DNA of 64,000 nucleotides from Cacajao melanocephalus. Its lineage: Eukaryota > Chordata > Mammalia > Primates > Pitheciidae. The translations under genes and the position numbers were made by a program. Of the stretch, positions 43,611 to 62,080 are shown piece by piece (the stretch's first letter is position 1; each line of letters starts with the position of its first letter). The stretch is taken from positions 62,001-126,000 of the forward strand of contig CAUYLG010005468.1 in NCBI GenBank assembly GCA_963573385.1, given 5' to 3'. The notes under the pieces were generated by a model. The model was not told where the DNA came from. It did not search any database and worked only from the letters and a program-made list of their open reading frames with translations.

Positions 43611-44485
43611 AGAGAAATGGAATGGAGCCTAGGGCTTGGTGCATGTCAGTGGAAAGAATCATTCACAAGCCCCACATTCTACTTGGAGCAGTCCTCAAGC
43701 TGTGAGCTGCCTCCAGCCCAGCCCACTACCCCCTTTCAGTTGCTACTTTCACTGACTTTACACAGGTCAAGTGTAGTCATCACCCAAGTTTACTTGGCGT
43801 TTGTCTTGAAGATAGTCACCCAAGCCTCAGTCACAAATGGCAGCCAGAAGCCTGGCCTTGAGCAGCTGTGATGTTGAGGAAGTGAACAGGGAGCAGCAGG
43901 GTCTTTCTCTAACTGCAGCACAGAGCCAGTCCTTGGTGCCAGTCCCAGAGGACGGTCATTCTGGAAGCCTGAGTTTGGGGGCTGCAGGTGAAAGGCCAGA
44001 GAACCCACAGCATCAGAATAAGCTCCCAGCCTCAGCACCAGCAAAATGGCCCTTTCTCAGAGCCCAAAGCTGCTGCCCACTCAGCAGCAGCGTAGGGAGG
44101 CCCCTGCCCCTGGGACCCATCCCAACCACCTCTTTGCCCTCATTCCCAGTTGGCTTAATTCCAAGGATGCTCCAAGATGGATTGGGATTCCCAATCAGCC
44201 TTCAGAGCCATGCCAGGGCCACGGAACGGCTCAGCCAAGCACATTGTCGATGCGGCAAAATTTGGTGGGTCAGCGCTGGAGGGCCTAGAGCTGCTCTGCA
44301 GCAGAAGTTTCCCCATTGGCTCCCTGGAAACCTCAAAGACCACAGCCCCTCTGAGACACCTTCTAACCTACATCTGTATCCTTGGAGGCAGGCAGGGAAG
44401 GGGTTGAGCTTAAGATAATCTACTCAGCCTGCCAAGTGCTTCCTCTGAGGGCTCTGGGCTGCCTAGGAAAAGAGGAAAAGGAACT
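43611..44485. other. Unique GC-richer sequence
   Basis: A 193-codon plus frame (43837-44418) is open but overlaps several other open frames and resembles no family known to me. Not called as a gene. Confidence 0.4.
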
Positions 44486-44489
44486 CTTC

Positions 44490-44670
44490 AAACAACCCTC
44501 AAAGCATGTATTGAGTGAAGACACTGTGCCCAGCACTGTTCTAACACCGTGCGTGCTTTCTTGATGGCCTTCCACCTATAAGTAGGCACTATTGTGAATC
44601 CCATTTTACACATGAAGGCACTGAGTCCTAGAGAGGTGAAAAGACTTCCACAGGATCACAAGGATCCCAG
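44490..44670 (-). repeat. MIR
   Basis: 'gtattgagtgaagacactgt', 'cccattttacacatgaagg' and 'cactgagtcctagagaggtg'. Confidence 0.75.
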
Positions 44671-44809
44671 CTAGACAAATGACCACTCCTAGCTTTGTCT
44701 CACACCATGGCTTGAAGGGGAAGAAAGAATTGATTTTGAAATTAACCAGGGTCCTTGGGCTCTCGTGCAGGATTTCAAGCCTGCAGAACGCGGCCTGGCA
44801 GAAGGTGCA

Positions 44810-44995
44810 TTAGTACTGCAGAGTGCGAAAGCCCTGGGTTCGGGTGGGAAGTCAGCCGCTGCCTCGCTCTAGCACTTCAAGCTAACTGCTTCAGTAAAAT
44901 GGGGCTCGTAGTTCTGACCTTGTGGGGCTATTATGAGGATCAGAATAACACACTCTGCATGCCTGGCAGCTGGTGGGTGCTCAGTACATGGTCAC
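44810..44995 (+). repeat. MIR
   Basis: 'gcgaaagccctgggttcggg', 'cttcagtaaaatggggctc' and 'ggtgggtgctcagtacatgg'. Confidence 0.75.
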
Positions 44996-47145
44996 CAGGG
45001 CTATTACTCTCCTCTGCCCTCCCTTGGCTGAGCGGGTGCAGGCCTCCACTGCTGCTGGTGGCCCCATCACTGACGGCTCCAGCAGCCCATTGGAGAAAGT
45101 GGAAGCAGCTGGGAGGGGGCTGAGGGGAGGAGGGAAAGGGAGGGGACAGCTTGAGTGACTGCAGGCCAGCCCTAAGGGCCTCACGGGGGATGTAGGCCCT
45201 AGCCACAGGTGCACCAATTACTCTCCCCTCAAAGAAAGCCTGGGGTTCACTTCTTCCCCACCCCTGTTTCCCACTCTGCTCAGCCCTGACCTTTCTGCAG
45301 AAGGCGGTGGCAGCCCTGCAGCACCAGTCCGCTGGCTGGTCGTTTGTCTTCGGGTTTCACAGCCTCCCTGAGGCTCCCAGTGCTTTGCAAGTTTTCCCTC
45401 CCTTTCCCAGCCACTTCCCAGTTAGCCTGGGAGCCTCTTAGTGGCAGCTCGGGTTTCATTCCTGGGAGCTTTGTTCCAAATTGAAGTTTCTGGTTGGGAT
45501 AATCCCTGGGTGTGAGTGGTCAGTGCAGGAAGAGCCAGGAGCCTCTCTGGGAGGCAGTGGGAACAACCCCGCCAGTCCAGGTGCTCTGAGGAGGGAGCAG
45601 ACCTAGGCTCCTTGTCCTGGAAGCACCTTCCCATTGAGGCCCAGGGGCTGGCCCTGGGCAGCAGGCCTGGAGCCCACCCAACTCTTCTCCTCGGGAGGGT
45701 CCTTGCCATCATCCTCTCCTGGATGCCCAAGAGAATTCTGAAGGGTTCAGCCCCTCCATCTCCTTTACCACCTGCTACAGTTGAGATATCAGACACAAGA
45801 AGTTGAAGGGACAAGGGACCCCGATCTCTGAGCCACCAAAACAAATATTGTTTATATCTATTTTATAAAATAGGCTTCCATACAGGTTTTGCTCAGAAAA
45901 AAAGTTTCTGTTGCTAAAAAAAAGAAATTTAAGCAAATCATCTAATTCAAACCCTTTACTTTCCAGATGAGGAAATTAAGGTTCAGAAAAGACAAGTCTC
46001 CCAGAGGATCCTACAGTGATTCCATCTCATCTCCTGCCTTCTCTGTGAAGCTTTTGTGAGCCACGCAGGAACAGTGCCTGGTGCTAACCCACATGTTACC
46101 TGCACTATGCTGTATGGTAGACTCAGGATCACTACTCTGTGAAGCCCGATACATGGGGCAGCCTGAAGGCAGGGACCTTGCCGTGTCCACCCCTCCAACT
46201 CCAGTCATTCAATACTCAGTGTGCATGGAGTTCAACTGGGACTAAGCCAAGTGGAGCTGGACTCCAGCAGAACCAGCCCAGGGTCCTGTCTTCCGCCAGG
46301 TTTTAGCTGCCTTAAAACCAGCCATGGCCAGCACATTCAGCATTCCCGTCCCGCTCCCCTAAACCCCGGCGTCTTCACACAACCCCTGCTCTTCCTGCCT
46401 CAGCCTTTCCCACTCCTCCTGGGGAAGGACTGTCTAACCATGGCCATCTGCTCCATGGGAGGGTTTGGGGGTCAGGATCTATCTGACCTGTGCACCACTG
46501 CTCCCAACACTCTTGTGCCTGGCATATAGGAGTGCTCAGTAAACCCATCGTGAATCAAGGCAAGGCACTAGGGAAAGGAAAGGCTTAGCATTTGGCAGGG
46601 AGGAAAGGTCAGAAGCCTTGACTGTCAGCTCTCTGTGTTCTCAACGCTTCTCTCTTGTTCTGTTTTTCCCAGCTCCAGGAACCCAGGCTTGACTTTTCCC
46701 CAGTTTGCGTGGGCTTATTTGGAGAGAGAGGGAGGGAAGGCAAAGCCGGGTCTGAGGAGCAGGGAGGCCAGAACGGGCACACCGGCTCCCAAGAAAAGCA
46801 AGGGCATCATCCCCCTGTCAACCACCACGTCATCTGCAGCCTCAGTTCTCCCAGGTCTTCAGGGGCCCCAGCCTTTGGCAGCCACACCTGCTTGGATGAG
46901 TGGAAAGGTTGGGAGAGGCCTTGCCCAGTCTCTTTCGAAGCCTCCTGGCTGCCTCAGGCCCTCAGCTGCCAGAGCTGTTTCCCCAGGAAAGCAGCCTCCT
47001 TGCAGACTCTGCTCCTCCATGCCTCTCTGATGATGCCTCTATGCAAACTTGGGCTCCCAGGGACTTAGCTGAGGTGACCCAACCCCTCTCCTAGGTCCCC
47101 TCTCCGCAGTAGCTGCCGTCACTATTAGGAAGTGTTAAGGTGCCT
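44996..47145. other. GC-rich, repeat-poor intergenic block
   Basis: Weak L2/MIR traces at 45,930-46,000 and 46,490-46,555. Several overlapping open frames of 100-140 codons on both strands are compositional. No gene is supported. Confidence 0.4.
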
Positions 47146-47149
47146 GCTG

Positions 47150-47350
47150 GACACTTGACACACTCTTGTCAACTCGGTCCTGGCAACTCCTAAGGTGGAG
47201 TGGGCTCCCTGTTGGGCAGGTGAGGAAGTGGGGTGAGGTGAGAAGTGGGGGCTGCGAGAGGTGAGACTTGCCCCGGTTCCATGGCCAGGCAGTGACAGAA
47301 CCAGGGTTCAAGCTCAGGGCTGTTGGACTCCAAAGCCCTTGCCCCTCACC
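47150..47350 (-). repeat. MIR
   Basis: 'ggcaggtgaggaagtggggt', 'gagacttgccccggttccat' and 'gacagaaccagggttcaagc'. Confidence 0.75.
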
Positions 47351-49505
47351 CTCACACCAAGCAACTTCTGATTTCTGGCCACTCCTATGGCCGTTTCTCT
47401 GAATTCCTTCTCTGACTCTGCTGAGGCCTGGGGGGTGCCACATCAGTGTCAGAGTAAATGCCAGGGGTAGGGGGAGTGAAAAAATGAAAAATCCCCTTTT
47501 CTTTCCATTCCCTCTGTCTACACACCCTGCTGATCTGGCAAAAGTGCCCCGGATGGGGGCCTGCTTCCTGAGCCCGGGTTCCTGCAGACAGCCTGCCACC
47601 AATACCAGGCCCTCCCGTCCCTCGCACACTCAGACACACTCGGACCAGGATTCCCCAGGCCAAAATAGCAGCTTTAGATAGCACGTGCTGAGGCTCTGAC
47701 CACACCCCACACTCAGCACAAAGCTCTGGCTTAGCCGTTTGGTCACTTGGCTCATCTTGTCATCGAGCTTTTTGTCCCAGAGCCCCAGCTCCCCATCACA
47801 CCTCATTAAGGACACCCCTAGCAGCCATGATCTCTCCCTGGGCGGCTCTCATCCCTTCTCAGGAACCTCCTCTGCCACTTGGCTCAGAAGCCCCCACCCC
47901 CAGCCCCCCAGGGAAGATAAGACCTGCCTTAAGGGAACTGGCCGGAACTTGAGCCCCAGGTAGAGAAGTCAGCCCAAACCCTCAGAAGCCTAAGTTCCAG
48001 CATCCTGCTGACCTGGCCTGTTCTATCAGAACTGAGATCAGGCAGCTCCTACATGGTGTATTACCCAGGATGAATGTTTTATGAGTTTGCTCTTCATTAC
48101 CGAGGGCTCCTTGCAGAGGGCGGAGGGAGGGGGGATATAGAAAAAGTCCAGGGAGAGACTGGGCAGGCAGATGGGCTCAAAGAGCATGGGGTGGCCCAGC
48201 TGTCTTTATGATGGGACAGGGGGGCAGTTCTTCAGGAAGAAAGAATTCACAGGACTTGGAGATGTTTGTCATATTGAGATGATTGAATGTCAGAGGCTAG
48301 AAACAGGGAAGAGTCCAAGAAGGTGGTTTTGGAATCTGGGCTTTTGGGGGGCTGTGTGCATGGGGGCAGAGGGACAGCTGGAATTTGGAATTGTCAGCCC
48401 AGGCCACCCCACTCTCTGAAGGCACTGACCAGTCCTCTAGGCAGTTGGCCTTTGTCTCAGGACCCAGGTGCTGTGGCCGCTGCAGGCTTGCTATTCTGCC
48501 ACTCTCAGGTCCCAAGCCCAGGCATCTTCCAGACTTCTGGGCTCAAGGGAATGGAAGGCAGCAAATGGGCAGAGCTCTGTTCAGGTTTCTCCGTGCTCCC
48601 TGAACGCCATGCTCAGGCCTTGCCCCTTGTTCTGAGCACCTCCAGCCACGCCGTCACCTACAGCCCATCTGAGCCTTCATGATTGGGGACCTGCCCATAT
48701 CTCCAAATGCCAGTGCTGGGAACCTTGGTCAGCAGGGCAGAACGCTGACTGTTCTCCCCTGGTACCCACTCCTCCATACACGGCCAGGGAAGGAATAGAA
48801 AGAAACGCTCCCCAAACCCACCCAAGGGCTGCAGCCAGTTCCACTATTGCCAAGACAGGGGCTGAGGAGGGAGCTAGATCGCAGACAGAGCCAGAGCCTT
48901 GCTCGGGGCCTGCCAGTTGTAGGGGGAGGGGGTGCACGAGGGGTCAGTTCTGGGGCTGGCCAGATGGACAGTTACTTCTTGAGGGTCAGCAAGAGATCCA
49001 GATGGGGAAGGGGCAACCAGAGGGACCTATTGGCACAACCTTCCGTGGCGACACGGGACTTGGGGATCCCCCTGGAGTTCCCGCCAGCTCCCCATCTGTC
49101 TTGCCACCACTTACTCCTCCTCTCTCCTCTGCTCTCTCTGGCTTTTAATTCCCCTTCACTCTCTCCTGTGAAGTCCTCTGGTTGCTATGGAAACCCAATG
49201 GCGATGAAGAAAGTAGAATCTGGGGAGGTTCTGAGATGTCCAGCTCAGGAGGCCCTGCTTAGATGTCTGCCTGTCCAGGCTTTGGAGACCTTTATTGCAG
49301 CTTGAGAAAATGATGGGGTGCCTGTGCCAGACAGCCTTGGACCTTTCTCAGTAAGCAGTGCGTGTCTGGATGGGCGAAGAGAAGCCACCCAGCCCAGGAC
49401 CAACCTCAGGTCTCCCTGCCCTTCAGACATTTTCTAACGCCTGACCCCTGGCCTGGATACAGAGGACTCCCAACCTGCCTTCTCTGCAGCTGCCTCAGAA
49501 CCTGC
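47351..49505. other. Repeat-poor block with X-box and donor segment
   Basis: It contains the 69-bp donor-like segment (48,274-48,342), a CDX/HOX-like GTTTTATGAG near 48,077, and RFX X-box GTTGCTATGGAAAC (49,181-49,194). No gene is seen. Confidence 0.4.
49181..49194. promoter_or_regulatory. RFX X-box motif
   Basis: GTTGCTATGGAAAC fits GTTGCYATGGNAAC at all positions. Occupancy is unknown. Confidence 0.45.
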
Positions 49506-49509
49506 TCTG

Positions 49510-50640
<1,131 letters not shown>

Positions 50641-51330
50641 GCTCAGATCTCCTTCTGTCCTTCCCCGAGGTCATCAGTCTGCAGCACTCTGCTCTTCCTC
50701 CGGCCTACCTCGCAGGCCACACTGTCTCAGGCTTCTTAGCCAGTTCTCCCTCTTCACATGACCTCTGAACGTGTGGAGCACACCGAGGCTTGGCTGGCTC
50801 CTCTTCTCCATCTCTGCTCACTCCCTAAGGAATCCATCCTGTCTCCTGGCTTTGGAAATCATCTGTGTGCTGAACACTCCAGGACTGCTATCTTCACACT
50901 AGACCTCTCCCCTGAATTCCAGAGTCACACAACTGCCTACTCATCTCCTCTTGAATATGTATGTAGTCAGCTCAGAGGTAACATGTGCAAAACCAAACTC
51001 CTACCCTTCCCGTCCAAATATGCCCATCCCGGAATCTCCTCCATCGCAGTGAACAACACCTCCATCTTCTTTGTTGCTCAAGCCAGAAACCGTGGAAACC
51101 TCTAGACTCCTTTCTTTATCACACAAGCCGCATCCAAATCCATCAGCAAATCCTGTCATCTCTACTTGCAAAAAAATGTCCAAAACTTCAGTCTCTTCTC
51201 ACCTTCTTCCATCCATCACAATCTCTCACCTGATTATTTCGATAACCTCATAACTGGTCTCCTTTGCCCTGCTACCTTCTTGTCTCAACACAGCATCAAA
51301 AGCAACCTTGGGAAAATTTAATTCAGATCA

Positions 51331-51547
<217 letters not shown>

Positions 51548-51906
51548 TCATCCAGAGTCCAAACTGAAGTCTTTTCAACGGCCCCACATGATCTGCCCTT
51601 CCCAGCACCCCGTCCGTCTCTGTGACCTCACCTCAGTTTCTGTCACTCTCCACCACCCGCAGCCCCAACTGCACACCCCCAAATCCTCCCTTAGCTGTGC
51701 CCCAGTCATGCTGGCCTCCTTCCTGTTCCCCTAATGCAGTGCACCTTTGCACTGGCTGCTCCCTCTACCCGGATCATCCTCCCCCACGTGTCGGAATGCC
51801 TTACCCTGATGGAGTGTGCTCACACCTGAGGTTATCCACAAGGCCTTCCTGATCACCGTGTTTAAAATCGCTACCACCCTTCACACTTATCCTCTTCTCT
51901 GGAATG

Positions 51907-52275
51907 TTGAGATGATTGAATGTTAGAGGCTAGAAACAGGGAAGAGGCCAAGAAGGTGGTTTTTGGGCCGGGCGTGGTGGCTCATGCCTGTAATCCCAGC
52001 ACTTTGGGAGGCTGAGGTGGGTGGATCACAAGGTCAGGAGTTTGAGACCAGCCTGGCCAAGACGATAAAACCCCTTGTCTACTAAAAATACAAAAATTAG
52101 CTGGGTGTGGTGGCACGTGCCTGTAATCTCAGCTACTCAGGAGGCTGAGGCAGAAGAATAGCTTGAACCTGGGAGGCTGAGATTGCAGTGAGCCGACATT
52201 GAACCACTGCACTCCAGCCTAGGCAACAGAGCGAGACTCCGTCTCAAAAAAAAAAGTGGTTTTAGAATCTGGGCT
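51907..52275 (+). repeat. 69-bp copy of the 48,274 segment, split by an Alu
   Basis: 51907-51964 plus 52264-52275 equal 48274-48342 except for three bases. It sits inside the L2. GTGGTTTT (ending 51964, again 52256-52263) is the Alu target-site duplication. Confidence 0.9.
51966..52255 (+). repeat. Alu (younger type)
   Basis: 'ggccgggcgtggtggctcat' to the A-tail. It is the last Alu before FGF8. Confidence 0.96.
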
Positions 52276-52440
52276 GGTCTCTGTGGTGGTTGTCACTGTT
52301 TGATATGTCCTTCCTCACTAGAATATGGGCTCCATAGTAACAGGCATTTTTGTCTCTTATTTCCTGCTCTGTAACCTTTACTCAGAACAGAGCCTGGTGC
52401 ATCACAGGCACTCAGTAAAGATTTACTGAATGAATGAATG

Positions 52441-53164
52441 CAATTAGGGAAAGACCTGCAGCCCGCAGGAGGCAGCCTGAATATGAGAAGGGAGACCTGA
52501 TTTCCCGGACATACCTGCTTTGACCCTAGTCATGGGTCGTCTGGGCTGCGGTTGTCATCTGTGGAGGGTGGGGAACGCCCAAGGCCTTTCACAGCAGCAG
52601 CATTCTAGAATGATGCTTGACCCTGGCCTCACCTGCTTCTGTTTGGCTGCGAGAGGACGGGAGGGGTAGAGGCAGCACCTGGTGCTGTGGAAAGGGAGAA
52701 CTCTTGCTCGTTCTTTCTAGTCAAGACCCAGGTGGACGCTGCGGGCTTTGAAAGGAAAGGCGTTTCTGGTTCATACTTGGCAGGACTCTGGGAGCCCCGT
52801 GTGAGGGAGGAATGAGCCAGGGGGTACAGCCTCACTGCTGAGTGGGGACAAGTAGAGGCCTGGCCACTGGACCTGGGCTCCTTCTCATGGAGACCATCCT
52901 TCTAGGGCGTCGTGGGAGGGGGCAGGAGAAGAACTGAGGTGAGTCCTGGGGACAGGGAAGGCTGGAGAGGGCCTTGTGTGTGGATGGGCTGGGCCCACAC
53001 GCAGGCCCTCAGTGGGTGTGCGTGGTCACCACTCCAAGCAGCCCTTAGCCCGCCCGCCCCCAGGCCCTCACAGCCAGCACCAACTCCAGGATCGAGTTGC
53101 AGGGGGCCTTTTGGCTGAGAGAAGCCCGGTCCTCCTCCCTTTTCTGGGCCTTGCAACAGCTCCC
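52441..53164. other. GC-rich unique sequence
   Basis: No gene or repeat is recognised. Confidence 0.4.
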
Positions 53165-53400
53165 TGCTTGTTTTCCCCGAAATAAATGGGCTGAGCATAT
53201 TGGGCCGGCAATAACCCCTTGAAATCAGTTGTTATCACAGTTAACAACCAGTTTGGCTTCAGTTCAGGCTGTTAACTATCAAACCACTAAGTGCCGGTAA
53301 TGATTGATTCTTGACCAGTTGCAGCTTGAGTGGGCTGTAAAACCCCATTAGTGAGGGCTCTGTGGAGGCAGTGGCTCAAAGATAAACAAGTTGATGGGTG
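53165..53400. promoter_or_regulatory. Candidate enhancer with inverted repeat
   Basis: A repeat-free AT-leaning block between GC-rich stretches. GTTGTTA (53228-53234) and TAACAAC (53242-53248) form perfect 7-bp inverted arms with a 7-bp spacer, and GTTAACTATC follows at about 53,270. TAATGATTGATT (PBX/HOX-like) and AAGATAAACA (GATA/FOX-like) are also present. Function is inferred. Confidence 0.45.
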
Positions 53401-53829
53401 CTCTAGCCCAGCCTAGCCCCGGTGCTCTGGGCGCAGCTCCCATGGGTCCCTGGCCTGGGGTCCTACTGAGAGTCAACCTCTTCCCAAAGCCGCAGGTGGT
53501 CTCAAGGACCAGGTCCCACCCTCCTGTCCCCCTCCACCTCCCCTTTCCCCCATCCAGGTGTCTCTTTCCTCTCTAGAAGGCAGGTCTGGCTCTCTGGAAA
53601 GCTCTCCTCTTCTTCCGAGATGCAAACATGGCACAATCCCACCGCCACCACCCTGGAGGACTCCGGCATCCCCAGCCTGGGGGCTTGAGGACTAGCTTTC
53701 GACTAGCAGTGACCAGCCTTGGCCCAGCCTGGTCCCACGTTGTGGCCAGGATCACAGGCAGAGAGCCTGACATTCCACCACCACCCCCAGACACCCTCCT
53801 ACCCAGGGCCTTCCCCCAGGAATTGCTCT

Positions 53830-54020
53830 CAAACAAATGAAATGTGGGTAATTACTGGGCTAGGGGCTGGACAGGCGACCGTGCAGATGAAAGCGTTTCC
53901 TGGACGGTCCCTTCATTTGCATGGCATCAGAAGCTGCTCAGAAGGTGTGACTTTTCCCACAGTGAGACCCCAGCTCCTTGCACAATAAAGCCAGGCTGCT
54001 CACCCAGAATTAATTAAAGG
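53830..54020. promoter_or_regulatory. Candidate enhancer with homeodomain and octamer sites
   Basis: A repeat-free block with palindromic GTAATTAC (53848-53855), a perfect octamer ATTTGCAT (53915-53922), a CDX/HOX-like CAATAAAG and the double homeodomain core AATTAATTAA (54008-54017). It is about 2 kb beyond the FGF8 3' end. Enhancer activity is inferred from motif density. Confidence 0.5.
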
Positions 54021-55339
54021 GGGAAGGGAACCGAGGAGGAGGCGCTAGGAGCTGGGGGAACTGGAAGAGAAATGTCCAGAGCCCCTTCCTCACATCCACA
54101 GTGTCTATGCACCAGGAGAAACCCACTCTCTCCAGAGCCCCTCACCCCCTGAGGCAGGCCACGAGAGGTGGGTGGACAGGCTAGCCTCTCTATTGCCAAG
54201 CTTCCCACTGAGCCTTGAAATTCCTGATCCCCCAGGGTGCGCTAAGCCTGGGACTTGGGCCTGAAACTCTGGGAGGAAGCTTTGGGTTCTCCCTACCCCA
54301 GGAGATGCCAATGGACAGAGCACTAGAGGAATGAGGTTTCCGGACTGGCCCAGCAGCTGGGCTGTGGGACCAGCCCAGGGGCACCCATAAGGAAGGCAGC
54401 AGGAGCAGCTGCAATGGGAGGCCTCAGTGATGAAGGCTGGGCCAGCTCTGCACTCAGGAAACTGCCACGGGGCCTGGGCTCTCCCTCGGTGTGTCAGGAC
54501 ACCAGTCCACATGCAAACACACACCTGCACCCTTGCTCATTCCCTTCTCTGTCCACACCAGGACCTGCTCCACCACTCCCACAGCAGCCCTCCCTCCCTC
54601 CCTTCCAAGTCCACTCCGCATGTGGCCTGCTGCTTCTCCCCAAGGCCATGACTGCCTTTAGTCCTGGGCTGGGCCTAAGAGCTTCCCTTCTGGTCCCAGC
54701 TCCTCTCCTCTGAGGTGGGCAGCCTCTTCTTGGAAGACAGTCCCCTGGGCCCTTCCACACACCTGAGCTCCGTGCTTTCGGCCCACAGCTATCTCACCAG
54801 ATCACCCAAGGCTAACCCTTGTTCCATGTCACAATCGTCAACACCAGTCTTGGCGGTCCGCCTCCAATACGCCCCCACCTTGGACCCTGGCAGCTGCTCT
54901 TTTCTTTCATTTTCTGGAGCCTGATTCTCAGAAAGAACCAGTTCTGGAATATCCAACCTGCCTCCCACATGGACCTAGGCACCCAGAGAGGCGCTGTTTG
55001 GAAGAGGATTAAATCCACAACTACAGCTCCTGTCCTAGCTCGCCCATTATTTCTGGCCCTGAAGTGGCCTGGGGACGTGTTAGCAATGACCCCTGTGAAG
55101 TGCTAGGAGGCCCACGTCTGAGAGCTCCAAGGACTCGCTAACAGCCTCTTTTTGCCCTTTTCCCTGCTTCCATCCTTGCAGGAAAACCCCTCGAGTGACA
55201 GCGATGGGGACGGATGACAGGCATGGGTCCTTAGGCTGCGATCAGAGCTGCTGCCTGGTTATCCTGGTCTCCCAGCCACCCACCAGCTGGGGCCAGGTTG
55301 GGGGAAGGGGCGGCCCCGGGCAGGACTCACTCTCCAGCA
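54021..55339. other. GC-rich sequence downstream of FGF8
   Basis: Overlapping open frames on both strands only. No exon, repeat or motif cluster that I can defend. Confidence 0.4.
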
Positions 55340-55395
55340 CACATTTTTAATATGCAAGTTAAATAACTATTTCAATCATTTAATAGCAACCAGTC
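55340..55395. promoter_or_regulatory. AT-rich block downstream of FGF8
   Basis: A sharply bounded AT-rich stretch in GC-rich flank with TTTAAT twice, GTTAAATAACTATTT and an ATGCAAG octamer-like core. It could be a conserved regulatory element or hold a distal weak polyadenylation signal (ATTAAA on the minus strand). Confidence 0.35.
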
Positions 55396-55599
55396 TCATA
55401 CCCACTTCTAGAAGGACTGGCCTATGTCACAGTCCTTTCCTTCCTGCCCCACCTACGGATGCAGTGGAGTCCCTGGCTGCCCGGCCAGCTGGCCCTGCAG
55501 GTGCTGGGGCCTCAGCAGCACAGGCTAGAGAAAGCCCCCTGTAACCCCCAAACCCCCAGCCGGAATCCTAGTCTAGGCCACTGATGGGGCTTTCTGAGA

Positions 55600-55835
55600 G
55601 TTAAGAAGACAGACACCACAGCCAAGTGGAATACAAAAATAGAGCCTCTCTTTTGTTTAAAAAAAAAACAACAACAGCAAAAACCCAACAGCAAACAATA
55701 TCCACAACCGGAACCCAGGGCTCCCCCAGCCCCGCCCCGGCCTGCAGCAGCACAGGGCTCCTCTGGCTTGAGTTTTGGGTGCCCATCAGGATGCGCCTCT
55801 CTGTGGTCTGGCGCTGAGGGAGGGCCAGGCAGCAC
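55600..55835 (-). other. FGF8: FGF8 3' UTR (end estimated)
   Basis: Sequence downstream of the stop. An A-rich/T-rich tract at 55658-55690 is the likely transcript-end area, estimated from the remembered gene length of about 5.9 kb. No AATAAA (TTTATT on the plus strand) is present from 55835 down to 55300. ATTAAA occurs on the minus strand at 55384-55379 and 55351-55346. The end position is inference. Confidence 0.5.
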
Positions 55836-61426
<5,591 letters not shown>

Positions 61427-61900
61427 GGCGCGCGGCCCCGGGGCACCGAGAGCCCGGCGGGATCACGCCGTCCCGCGGGCGGCCGCGAGGGGACGCGCGG
61501 AGCGGGGCGCGGGCGGAGAGGGTGCCGGTGCTGGAGGCCGGCGGCGATCGCGACGCGGCTCCGCGGGTCCGGTGGAACGTCGTGCTCGCCGCGCCGCGCC
61601 GAGTCGCTGTGCGCCGCTGCCGGAGCCGGTGGCAGCAGGCTGCTCGGGAGCCAGAGCTGGCGGGAGGGTCACGGGCCGGCGGGGTGGGTGGGGAGGTGGG
61701 AGGGCGGGGAGGGGTGGGGGCGGGGGGCGCCGCACCGGGCGCGAGGGGGGAGCGCGGGGCGGGCGGCGGGAGCCCGCAGCCCCCGGCTGGGAACTGGGGC
61801 CTGGACGCAGCCTGGGGCGGGGGCGGGGCGGCCGGGGCGGGGCGGCCGATGGGTCCAGGATTGGGGGTCTGGGCTAGGGGAGGGGTCTGGGGACCCGCGG
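61427..61900 (-). promoter_or_regulatory. FGF8: FGF8 5' UTR and core promoter region
   Basis: Very GC- and CpG-rich sequence directly upstream of the FGF8 ATG. No TATA box was seen. GC boxes of GGGGCGGGG type cluster at 61811-61850, and G-runs fill 61680-61735. The exact start site cannot be read; I expect it within a few hundred bases of the ATG. Confidence 0.7.
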
Positions 61901-62080
61901 GAGGGGCAGGGGCGGCCGGTCTGGGCGCCTCCCCCTATCCCCGGCCTGCCCCCCGCGAGCTCTCGGGGCCCTGACGCGCGGGGATGGGAGCGACTGGTGC
62001 TTCGGGCTCTGTGGGGCCGGGAGACCCTGGGCCGGGGCTTCCTCGACCACCCGGAGCGCCCGAGTCCGGCAGGGCTGGGT

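Noticed and set aside
43837..44418. 193-codon plus frame
   Set aside because: No homology recognised, other frames open too, no splice or promoter support. Could be re-opened by transcript data.
47135..47629. 164-codon minus frame
   Set aside because: Overlaps a MIR and frames on the other strand; no protein-like features.
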